DNA from: Microcaldota archaeon
GTDB lineage: Archaea > Micrarchaeota > Micrarchaeia > Micrarchaeales > CABMGC01
NCBI GenBank assembly: GCA_028866995.1
Contig: JAGWHD010000001.1
Span: 119,218 to 183,217 of the forward strand
Direction of reading: 5' to 3'
Length of the DNA stretch: 64,000 nucleotides
Shown: in pieces, positions 24,537 to 32,540 of the stretch
Layout: each line of letters starts with the position of its first letter
How positions within the stretch are numbered: position 1 is the stretch's first letter
Notes under the pieces: generated by a model
Told to the model about the DNA's origin: nothing
The model's database searches: none
Seen by the model: only the letters and a program-made list of their open reading frames with translations
Translations under genes and position numbers: made by a program

Positions 24537-26207
24537 ATGAACTACAAGCTCGCAATTCTCGCTGTCGCGGCACTGGCCGCATGCTTTGCGACGTACGCGT
24601 ACGCAGCAACATCCACAGCGTCAGTGGCAAAGAGCAGCATTACCGATTTCTCGGCGTTCGACAGCTGGCTTGCCGTCATAATAATAGCCATAATCCTGAG
24701 CTTCTCCCTGGCAGGGGCGCAGTACCTGATAGGGGTGATGCTCAGCAACCAGGGAGTCAGGGCGAGAGCGCTCTCGGAGTTCGGGCAGGCTTTCGGCAGC
24801 GTTGCGCTCGTAGTAATCGTGCTCATAGTGATCAACTTCTTCGGAACCACGCTGACTGCAGCGAACCTCATAGGGCCCGGCAAGATCGCGCCGATATGCA
24901 ATACGCTGCAGGGCAGCGGCATCGACTTCCTCAACTCCAACCCGTCGAACGGCGGACTGATAAAGGGGCCCAGCCCGACAGCTGTAATCTGCGATAACAT
25001 AATAATGGGCAAGAGCACGCACACCGTCACGCGGGGCATCGATTACGGTCTGGGAGCGATTTACGTCATAGACGCGAACATGACGAACCAGACGCTGAGG
25101 GACTTCAGCGAGATATACAGCTGGGACAACTTTCTCCTGTTCCTGAGGCAGGCTAAGGAGTACGAGAGCCTCTGCTTCCCCGAGTGGTGCGCCGATCCTA
25201 TCGCGCCGCCCAGCGCAAGCATAAAGGTGTCGTACGACTACTTTGCAGGGTACGTCCTGCACAGGGGCATCACGCCGATCATGGCCGGTGAGAACACTCT
25301 GGGGTTCTACGTCTTCTTCGTGCAGCTCATAGTCATACTCATGTTCCTGCTTGTGTGGCCATACATGCTAGCCGCAGGATTGATACTCAGGTCTGTGAAC
25401 TTCACCAGGAGGTTAGGCGGCTTCCTGATAGCGTTGACGATAGTCATACTCTTGGTATATCCGTTCCTTAACCTCATGGAGTATTCGGCGCTCAGCAACA
25501 TGCAGAAGCTGGATCCTGCAGGTGCAAGCAGCATGCCCAACCTGGCGCTCTGCGCCAGGGCGAGCCAGACCGTAGTGCCGTACTGCGCTGCGGGAAGCGG
25601 ATGCGCGGCACCCAAGCAGATAGACACCAGCGGACTTGATGGTGTGTACTGCTACACGACGGCAGACAAGCTGCCGGCTAGTTACATTTTCAAGGGTATA
25701 CCTCCTGATAACATGAAGAACAGCGACATGGTAAGCGCATGCCCGAGCGGGTCCAGCGTTAAGCAGTCGCAGGACTGCTACGTCAGGAAGGACATCAATC
25801 TGTATGTGTTGCCGGACATAAAGGACGTCACGCGCCTGTACAGCTGGTGGCCCGGAGGAGGGAACATACTGGAGGGGGAGACAGAATTCTACCTGTGGGC
25901 GCTCGCGCCGGGCAACAGCGGGCCGGTAAGCCTATCCAGCGTGATCTCGCTCTTCAGCAACGGCTTCACGAACCTTGACAGCTTCCCCGAATGCTTCAGC
26001 ATATATGGAGTGCCGCTGCACCTGTGCATGGGCCCGAAGCACCTGGCGACGACGCTCAGCGCGCTGTTCAACCTGTATGCGCTGTTCGCATTGTCCGCAT
26101 TCGTCATCCCGATAATAAACACGTTACTGGTGCTCTCGGCCACGCTCGGGCTGTCGTCGCTGCTAGGCGGTGAGACGACGCTACTCGGGCTCACGAGGTT
26201 CGTATGA
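24537..26207 (+). CDS. VirB6/TrbL-like polytopic membrane protein, paralogue 3 (with large cysteine-rich loop)
   Basis: At 556 residues this is the longest paralogue. A signal peptide (LAACFATYAYA) leads to two helices, an exported loop with several cysteines, the core GLILRSVNFTRRLGGFLIAL, and then a second exported loop of about 180 residues with some ten cysteines before the last helices. The extra loop suggests a part facing the outside, perhaps contacting pilin or target. The start codon follows the preceding stop directly; the stop overlaps the next gene. Confidence 0.7.
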   Translation: MNYKLAILAVAALAACFATYAYAATSTASVAKSSITDFSAFDSWLAVIIIAIILSFSLAGAQYLIGVMLSNQGVRARALSEFGQAFGSVALVVIVLIVINFFGTTLTAANLIGPGKIAPICNTLQGSGIDFLNSNPSNGGLIKGPSPTAVICDNIIMGKSTHTVTRGIDYGLGAIYVIDANMTNQTLRDFSEIYSWDNFLLFLRQAKEYESLCFPEWCADPIAPPSASIKVSYDYFAGYVLHRGITPIMAGENTLGFYVFFVQLIVILMFLLVWPYMLAAGLILRSVNFTRRLGGFLIALTIVILLVYPFLNLMEYSALSNMQKLDPAGASSMPNLALCARASQTVVPYCAAGSGCAAPKQIDTSGLDGVYCYTTADKLPASYIFKGIPPDNMKNSDMVSACPSGSSVKQSQDCYVRKDINLYVLPDIKDVTRLYSWWPGGGNILEGETEFYLWALAPGNSGPVSLSSVISLFSNGFTNLDSFPECFSIYGVPLHLCMGPKHLATTLSALFNLYALFALSAFVIPIINTLLVLSATLGLSSLLGGETTLLGLTRFV

Positions 26208-27418
26208 TGAGAGTAGGATTCTCGATCTTCATGGCCGCGCTGTTTGCGCTTACTGCCCTTGCGGCCATCGCGCAGGCCGCGAACCAGCCTCCTGGAACCG
26301 TGACCAACAAGTACGACATAATAGACTGCAATGCGTTCATTGGCAAAGGGCAGGTGGGAGGGGGAAGCCCTTTCCTGGCGCCGACGCAGCTGATCAACCC
26401 CAACCTCCTGGGCTATGTCAAGAACGGAACCTACAACTCCCTGCTTGAGATATCGGTCATCATCGTCCTGCTGATGTTCATGGTGCTTGGCATAGTCTAC
26501 GCGGTGGGATTCGCATTCCACATAGATAGGCTTGTCGCGTTCGCCAAGACCGAGGCGCTCGAGAGCGTGTTCAACCTCGTGATAGTTGTAGTGGTGGCTG
26601 GAGGGATAGGTGCGGTTGACAGCTCCATAGCTTTCGTGTCAGGCCTTGGCACGCTGGGGAATCTCGGGGGCAGCCAGATAAGCAACGCGCAGGGGCTGTA
26701 CGTCTCCCTCTGCAGCGCCGTACAGCATACAGTGATGATAAACGGGATGGAGAACTGGCTGGGCGCGACCTTCGGTCTCTTCTCCAACCAGTTGATAGCC
26801 TCGATAACGCTGAATGCGATGCCAGGCGGCTTCGGCATAAACTTCTCGCCGTTCGGGGTCATGACGACGCTGACGCAGGTGTTCTGGCTCGAGCAGGACG
26901 TGTTCGTCTTCATGGTGGAGATGGGGGCAGGCCTCATCATGCTTCTCGCGTTCATATACTTCCTCTTCCCGCTGTTCCTCTACCTAGGCATAGTGCTGAG
27001 GGCGTTCCCATGGACCAGGGCGGCAGGAGCGGCCTTCATATCCATGTTCATATCGTTCTACATAATCTTCCCGGCCCTCATGTACCCGTTCTCTGTCACC
27101 GCTAGCAGCGCCGGGAGCTCCGTGCTGTGCGACCAGAGCAATGTGGACGCCAATCCCAACCTCGCCACAATCTGCGACACATCCAGCCTGATGAGCATGC
27201 AGCTCTTCAACCAGATCCTGCAGACGCTGCATTTCGACATAGGCGGGGTGCTTTACGAGACAATAGTAAGCTTTGGGCTGGCGATGGTGCAGGTTGGAGT
27301 CCAGATGATGGGGCTGCTGTTCGCACTGCTCATTTCTTATGATCTTATGGACCATATTGCTGATATCATAGGCGCGCCTTCGCTTGACAGCAGGAAGACG
27401 CTTAGCAGGTTGTTGTGA
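26204..27418 (+). CDS. VirB6/TrbL-like polytopic membrane protein, paralogue 4
   Basis: The 404-residue protein has a signal peptide ending near IAQA, about seven helices and the core GIVLRAFPWTRAAGAAFISM. The helix pair before the core (ISVIIVLLMFMVLGIVYAVG) is shared in pattern with the other members. Exported loops carry cysteines (VLCDQS, TICDTS). Overlapped by four bases on both sides, so it is translated together with its neighbours. Confidence 0.7.
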   Translation: MMRVGFSIFMAALFALTALAAIAQAANQPPGTVTNKYDIIDCNAFIGKGQVGGGSPFLAPTQLINPNLLGYVKNGTYNSLLEISVIIVLLMFMVLGIVYAVGFAFHIDRLVAFAKTEALESVFNLVIVVVVAGGIGAVDSSIAFVSGLGTLGNLGGSQISNAQGLYVSLCSAVQHTVMINGMENWLGATFGLFSNQLIASITLNAMPGGFGINFSPFGVMTTLTQVFWLEQDVFVFMVEMGAGLIMLLAFIYFLFPLFLYLGIVLRAFPWTRAAGAAFISMFISFYIIFPALMYPFSVTASSAGSSVLCDQSNVDANPNLATICDTSSLMSMQLFNQILQTLHFDIGGVLYETIVSFGLAMVQVGVQMMGLLFALLISYDLMDHIADIIGAPSLDSRKTLSRLL

Positions 27419-28461
27419 TGCTTGGGTATTACCTCATATTGCTCGGAAGCTGCCTTAGCAGCGCAACCAACTTCATCACGAACCCGTCGAACATATGGGC
27501 CCCCATAGTCGTGCTTGGCGTACTGATGGTCAGCATGATACTAGGCATGCTGTACATCCTTAGCCCGTTGATCGGCAGGAATGACATAAGGACATGGGTG
27601 AGGGCGAAGCTCTACGACCAGATGTTCACGGTCGTGCTGCTCCTGATATTCCTGTCGTTCTCGACGGCGCTATGCTCATACCGGCCTGGCGGCAGCCTCG
27701 ACGGATTAGGGTTGCTGCCTGCCGCCTGCAGCGGCTCCTCGATAGACAGCATATACGGCATAGCAGCATGCGACATATACACCTTCAACGGCAACATACA
27801 GGGCATGAGCGAGTCCGCTTACCTGCTTGCGATGGTCGTTTCCCTGAACCCGAACGTGGGCATATCTACAGGATATGGAGGCATCGGCGTAAGCATCGGC
27901 TTCAATCTGATCCCCGTAGAGCCTGTGCACCATTACCTGATACCTTTCATGAGCCTCTTCTACGGCCTCATAATGATATCGCAGATGCAGCAGCTGTTGG
28001 TCGGGGCGTCGATGTTCCTGTTCCCAGTGCTCATGGCGATAGGGCTCCTGGCTAGGGCCTTCGGCGTGACAAGGACCTTTGGAGGATCCATGATAGCGCT
28101 GGCGCTCGGCCTGGGTTTCGTCTATCCGATGCTCGTGAGCGTGACCTACGGCTTCCTCGACTACATGCTTGGGAACATCGGAGGGCCGACGGATACGATA
28201 CTCACAATGACGGTGAACTGGCTGAGCTCCACATACGTCCTGAAATTCATAGAGTCAATATTCACCTTCAACCTGGGCAACGTAATCGCGGCTGCGCTGA
28301 CGATTGCGCAGCCGCTGATCATATACAGCGGCATAATAGTGCTGGGCATCGGCTTCGTGCCTCTCATGGTCATAACAGTGCTCGACGCGTTCGTGGTGGA
28401 CGTCTCGAGAGTCATAGGAGAGAGGGTTGACGTGATATCCCTGCTGACAAGGATAATATGA
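27415..28461 (+). CDS. VirB6/TrbL-like polytopic membrane protein, paralogue 5
   Basis: The 348-residue protein is the shortest of the array. It has no clear cleavable signal and about seven helices. The core reads GLLARAFGVTRTFGGSMIAL, preceded by a hydrophobic helix ending with FPVLMAI and followed by one ending in YP. The first exported loop has four cysteines. A four-base overlap joins it to both neighbours. Confidence 0.7.
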   Translation: MMLGYYLILLGSCLSSATNFITNPSNIWAPIVVLGVLMVSMILGMLYILSPLIGRNDIRTWVRAKLYDQMFTVVLLLIFLSFSTALCSYRPGGSLDGLGLLPAACSGSSIDSIYGIAACDIYTFNGNIQGMSESAYLLAMVVSLNPNVGISTGYGGIGVSIGFNLIPVEPVHHYLIPFMSLFYGLIMISQMQQLLVGASMFLFPVLMAIGLLARAFGVTRTFGGSMIALALGLGFVYPMLVSVTYGFLDYMLGNIGGPTDTILTMTVNWLSSTYVLKFIESIFTFNLGNVIAAALTIAQPLIIYSGIIVLGIGFVPLMVITVLDAFVVDVSRVIGERVDVISLLTRII

Positions 28462-29612
28462 GTGTTGCAATGAGGCTGAGGTACGTTGCATTCATGCTTC
28501 TCGCGCTGTTAGTTTCATCTTCGACCATGGCTGCGAGCGCGCAGGACATATCGGCAACCAGCTACTGCAGCAAGGAGGGCGTAGCCAACATATTGGCTCC
28601 ATGGTACTGCAACGCGAAGACAGGCATAGACCACGCGATACAGTCGACATGGATAGGCACGTCCGGAAATCCAGGATATGTAGCCATCGGCTTCCTAGCC
28701 GTGATGCTGTCATTCTCCTTCGCTGCGCTGATAATAATGTTCGGCATAGTCCTGAAGAACGAGAGGCTCAGGACTTTCGGGATAGGGGAGCTGTACGAGG
28801 CGCTTGCGACCGCATTCATGGTTGGTATGTTCGGTTTCGTCGCAGCCGTGCTGTTCGGAATCCTCCCGTCTCTCGTGACGGGCACCATAAACCCGTACGA
28901 TGCTACATTGACATACCTTTCTCAGACGATAAATGCCACCAGTACGCTGCACACCAAGCTCGCGGAGATAGCCCTTGTGGATGGGTATTACGCAAGCATA
29001 CAGCTCCAGATATGCAATTCCATCTCTGGTGGCGGTGGAATAGTTGGGTCCTTGCTTTGCCACGCTCCGGTAGCAAAGATCGGCAGCGAAGCGCTGTGGT
29101 TCGGCTTCTTCTGGCCTGCATGGACAATAATAGAGTTCCTCACAGGCGCAATCATATCGCTCTGGCTGCAGTACTGGCTCCTCATCTTCTTCCTTTATGC
29201 GGCAGTCCCAGTATTCCTGATACCTGGAGTCATACTCAGGGCCTTCATACCGACAAGGTCCTTCGGAGGCATGCTGATGGCGATAGCGATAGGCTTCTAC
29301 TTCCTGCTGCCAATGCTCTTCTCCATAGCATACTATCTCACGAACCAGAGCCTCACCTTCCAGCTGAACAGCGCGATAACGAACCTGGACAAGTATGGGA
29401 GTGGAACAGGAGCAGAGCAGAATGCGCTTACTCCGTTCTCGCCGCTTGTCACTGAGCTGTCGAACATCCAGGACACGTTCAGCTCCTTCTGGCTCGAGAT
29501 CGCCTTCTTCCCGGCAGTCAACCTCAGCATAACCTATGCGTTCATAGTCCAGATAGCCGAGATACTGGGAGGCAGGGGCAGGACATCCAGCAAGCTCAGG
29601 ACAATAGCATAG
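28458..29612 (+). CDS. VirB6/TrbL-like polytopic membrane protein, paralogue 6
   Basis: The 384-residue protein has a signal peptide (LLALLVSSSTMAASA), about seven helices and the core GVILRAFIPTRSFGGMLMAI. It ends with a short basic cytoplasmic tail (GRGRTSSKLRTIA). The gene closes the coupled array; a new TATA-like sequence follows before the glycine-rich gene. Confidence 0.7.
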   Translation: MSVAMRLRYVAFMLLALLVSSSTMAASAQDISATSYCSKEGVANILAPWYCNAKTGIDHAIQSTWIGTSGNPGYVAIGFLAVMLSFSFAALIIMFGIVLKNERLRTFGIGELYEALATAFMVGMFGFVAAVLFGILPSLVTGTINPYDATLTYLSQTINATSTLHTKLAEIALVDGYYASIQLQICNSISGGGGIVGSLLCHAPVAKIGSEALWFGFFWPAWTIIEFLTGAIISLWLQYWLLIFFLYAAVPVFLIPGVILRAFIPTRSFGGMLMAIAIGFYFLLPMLFSIAYYLTNQSLTFQLNSAITNLDKYGSGTGAEQNALTPFSPLVTELSNIQDTFSSFWLEIAFFPAVNLSITYAFIVQIAEILGGRGRTSSKLRTIA

Positions 29613-29655
29613 TTAGACAGGCGTGCGTATGCATGTAAGCATATAAATATCAAAA

Positions 29656-30762
29656 ATGCGTACAAATATCTTGATAAATATGCTGCTGTTGGTTGCGGTA
29701 TTGACCCTCGGTGCGATAAATGCGCTAATACCGGTACTGATAATCATAATACTTCTGGTAGCAGCGGCCGGTACAACGAGGGGCTACAGCATATTCAACC
29801 TCTTCGGGATAGCGACGCTTGCAGGCGCGGTCAGCGCGTCAGGAAAGGGAGGGCTTGGAGGCAGGACCGCATTGACTCTTGGAGTTTACTTCCACAGGAT
29901 AGTAGGCAAGAATACATTCACTAAAAACACAGGCCTTAAGAGCGTTCTGGCCAAGGCCGGGAAGGGAGTAGGCGCTGCAGTTGGTGCCGCTCGAGGAGGA
30001 AGAGGAGGCGGCGGAGGGGGTGCTGGTGGAGCCGGAGCTGGAGGCGGCGGTGGTGCTGGAGGAGGAGGAGGAGCAGGCGGAGGAGGCAGAGGCGGACGTG
30101 CGTTCCAGCTTCCTGTAGCAGGCAGAGGAGCTAGGGCGGTTGCAGGCGTAAAGAAAGGGGCTGGGAGAGCCGCAAATCTGGCCGGCAAGGGCATCGGAGC
30201 CGGTTTCGCGCTGACGATGCCGACAGCATGGCTCATATCGAGAGTGCCAAAAGCAGCGAAGGTGATGGAAAGAGGCACGGATAAGCCGCTGAGCGGGCTA
30301 AAGGCAAAGATCATACCTAACAGGTTTCATGGTGCGATAGAAGGAGGCTTTGCAAAGCTCCCTACCGACTTTCCTTCAACTGTCCTTGGCAGTGTTAAGG
30401 GCGGAAAATACGTCAACCTGCACAGTAGCACCATAAATGCAGAGGGCGAGTTCGCAGGGACCAAGTTCCATAAAGCAGTGAAAATAGTCTCTTTAGGTAG
30501 ACTTGATTCTACAAAACCATTAAATATAGGGAAAGTGCAGGCTTGGCGCGAAAGGGAAGGACCGTATAGGGAGGATTCCAAGCTTAATTATATAACCTCT
30601 GAGGACCTCAAAGCAGGCGGCAGGATGCTTGGGACTGTCGCATTTACAGCGATGAATCCTGTTACTGGGGCCGCGTGGGCAGGATACCACCGCAGGAACA
30701 GGATAAAGAAGGAACGCGGAAAGGTAGAGAAGGGTGCAGAGGGTGGAAGCGATACCGGCTAA
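29656..30762 (+). CDS. Membrane-anchored glycine-rich basic protein
   Basis: I do not recognise a family. Two or three hydrophobic helices in the first 60 residues are followed by a nearly pure glycine/alanine stretch with arginines (about residues 113-155), then a basic domain of about 200 residues with no cysteine. A TATA-like sequence at 29640-29648 is so close to ATG 29656 that the ATG at 29680 (MLLLVAVLTLGA) may be the true start. Position between the VirB6-like array and the VirB4-like block suggests a part in the same machine. The glycine run may be a flexible linker and is likely to vary in length. Confidence 0.6.
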   Translation: MRTNILINMLLLVAVLTLGAINALIPVLIIIILLVAAAGTTRGYSIFNLFGIATLAGAVSASGKGGLGGRTALTLGVYFHRIVGKNTFTKNTGLKSVLAKAGKGVGAAVGAARGGRGGGGGGAGGAGAGGGGGAGGGGGAGGGGRGGRAFQLPVAGRGARAVAGVKKGAGRAANLAGKGIGAGFALTMPTAWLISRVPKAAKVMERGTDKPLSGLKAKIIPNRFHGAIEGGFAKLPTDFPSTVLGSVKGGKYVNLHSSTINAEGEFAGTKFHKAVKIVSLGRLDSTKPLNIGKVQAWREREGPYREDSKLNYITSEDLKAGGRMLGTVAFTAMNPVTGAAWAGYHRRNRIKKERGKVEKGAEGGSDTG

Positions 30763-30830
30763 TGTCGGCAGATAAGAGAACCCAACCAATTTATCTCTCG
30801 ATAATTTCCTTCGGCAAATCCATGACCAAA

Positions 30831-30838
30831 TTTATAAG
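30831..30838 (+). promoter_or_regulatory. TATA box before the VirB4-like block
   Basis: TTTATAAG lies about 41 bases before the GTG start at 30872, predicting a start point near 30861 and a leader of about eleven bases. Confidence 0.55.
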
Positions 30839-30871
30839 TCTTGCAGTGCATAGTTTGGTTAGTGGTCTTCC

Positions 30872-31708
30872 GTGGCTAGAGACATCCAGATATTGACTCT
30901 TGTATTGCTTCTGAGCGTCGTCTTCGCCCTCGGGGTCTTCATATCCCTTATCCCTGCGCAGCTCTGGCCCGTCTCGGTAGTCCTTGCAATAATAGCGCTT
31001 GCGCTTGACGTGATCGCGTTCGCCAACAAGTTCTACTTCTACCTTGCGGAGCCTCTCAGGAAGATGAAGAACAGGGTGATAACGATACAGCAGGAGGATT
31101 CCTTCTACATGTACCCTTCGGGCTCCGCGATAGCCATCAGGAACGGCAGCGAGGTGACGGCCAGCGCATTCGTCAAGATACCTGTTTACAGGTCGGCGAC
31201 CGAGATGACAGATGAGGAGAAGATGAACTTCGCAAGGCTCTTCGCAAGGGTGGTCACGATGAGCAAGTACCCGATCAGGATATCTGCTGAGCAGTATGTC
31301 ATTAACAAGGACGAGTTCATAGACAAGATATCCAAGAAGCTTTCGGACGCGCAGCAGAAGTACACCTCGATAACCTCGAACAAGGACGCCCCCAGGAACG
31401 AGGTCGACAGGATAGAGGGCGAGCTGACAATGTGGCACAACCTGTTCGCCAACGTGACAAAGGCAAGGTCGCAGGGCCAGATGGCGTTCGCGATGGTGAG
31501 CGCTGTCGGGGCAAGCGAGGAGGAGGCGGTGAACCTTGCCACGCAGAAGGCCGAGGAGATAGCTGCAGGAATAAGCGCAACGCTGGGGATAACCGCGGCG
31601 GTGGCGCACGGCGAAGAGATACTGGCGTTCCTTGAGCCGGAGTACATGATACCGCCTACCACAGTGACTGAGATGATGAAGAAGCAGGAGCAGGGGGCGC
31701 AGGTGTGA
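30872..31708 (+). CDS. Membrane-anchored protein, possible VirB3 plus VirB4 N-domain counterpart (278 aa)
   Basis: The GTG start at 30872 is the first in-frame start after the TATA box. Two hydrophobic helices (residues 8-28 and 32-52) are followed by a soluble domain with a beta-rich start and the segment SEEEAVNLATQKAEEIAAGI. The next gene repeats this layout with KEAADKLTEQLNHLQTVFN at the same place. Small double-helix anchors plus such a helix are what VirB3/PrgI proteins and the N-terminal domains of VirB4 look like. As the VirB4-like ATPase downstream seems to lack that N-domain, I infer a split arrangement; sequence alone does not prove it. Confidence 0.55.
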   Translation: MARDIQILTLVLLLSVVFALGVFISLIPAQLWPVSVVLAIIALALDVIAFANKFYFYLAEPLRKMKNRVITIQQEDSFYMYPSGSAIAIRNGSEVTASAFVKIPVYRSATEMTDEEKMNFARLFARVVTMSKYPIRISAEQYVINKDEFIDKISKKLSDAQQKYTSITSNKDAPRNEVDRIEGELTMWHNLFANVTKARSQGQMAFAMVSAVGASEEEAVNLATQKAEEIAAGISATLGITAAVAHGEEILAFLEPEYMIPPTTVTEMMKKQEQGAQV

Positions 31709-31710
31709 GC

Positions 31711-32532
31711 ATGGACCAGAACACTATGATATACCTGACAGTAACAGGCCTTATGGCCGTATTCATATTTCTCGGTCCGAGCTATGGGCCCTTCGCGATG
31801 CCTGTGAGGGTGCTGGCGGTGCTGGCGATAATACTAATACTCATAATAAACTACGCTGACTTCATGGTCTTCCCGATATTCACGAAGCTGTTGGGGATAA
31901 GCATAGTTCCGGCAAGAGGCTATGTCATACCCAAAACCCAGGATTCCGTAATAAAGAATGTCAGCGGCCTATTCTACGCCACAGGCTACCTGACCGCGAA
32001 CATCTACAACTACGTCTTCACCGCGGAGCAGATGGTGCAGGGCGAGGACGAGGACATGGCCAGGGGGCCTGACAAGTGGGAGAAGGCGGTGATGTCGATA
32101 GACTTCCCGTTCAAGTTCAACGTCATGACGGTTGCGCATGACATACAGAAGTTCAGGGAGGATCTGGAGGGCAAGCGCTCCTTCCTCGAGTTCCAGTACT
32201 CCAAGGAGATGGGATCAGGCAATCCCAGCCCGTCCTTCATAGACGAGCTGCAGAGGAAGATGCGGGTCATAGAGACGAGGATGGACAGGCTCGGGCAGGG
32301 AGAGAGGCCTGTGGACAGCATCATGTACATAGAGACGACTTCGGTAGGCGTAAGCGAGAAGGAGGCCGCTGACAAGCTCACAGAGCAGCTGAACCACCTC
32401 CAGACCGTATTCAACGTGTTCGACCTGAGCATAACCAGGATAGTAGGAAGGGAGCTCTATCTGCTCCACAAGTACAATTATATAGTTCCGGACCTAAAGG
32501 AGCTTAGCGCCAACTTCACAGAGCAATCATGA
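31711..32532 (+). CDS. Membrane-anchored protein, paralogue of the preceding gene (274 aa)
   Basis: ATG 31711 is preceded by AGGTG at a good distance; a GTG at 31705 overlapping the preceding stop is the alternative. Two hydrophobic segments (about residues 8-25 and 30-55) lead to a soluble domain with long charged helices and VGVSEKEAADKLTEQL, which matches the preceding protein in place and pattern. Probably forms a complex with it and with the VirB4-like ATPase whose gene starts nine bases later. Confidence 0.58.
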   Translation: MDQNTMIYLTVTGLMAVFIFLGPSYGPFAMPVRVLAVLAIILILIINYADFMVFPIFTKLLGISIVPARGYVIPKTQDSVIKNVSGLFYATGYLTANIYNYVFTAEQMVQGEDEDMARGPDKWEKAVMSIDFPFKFNVMTVAHDIQKFREDLEGKRSFLEFQYSKEMGSGNPSPSFIDELQRKMRVIETRMDRLGQGERPVDSIMYIETTSVGVSEKEAADKLTEQLNHLQTVFNVFDLSITRIVGRELYLLHKYNYIVPDLKELSANFTEQS

Positions 32533-32540
32533 TGATCTGA

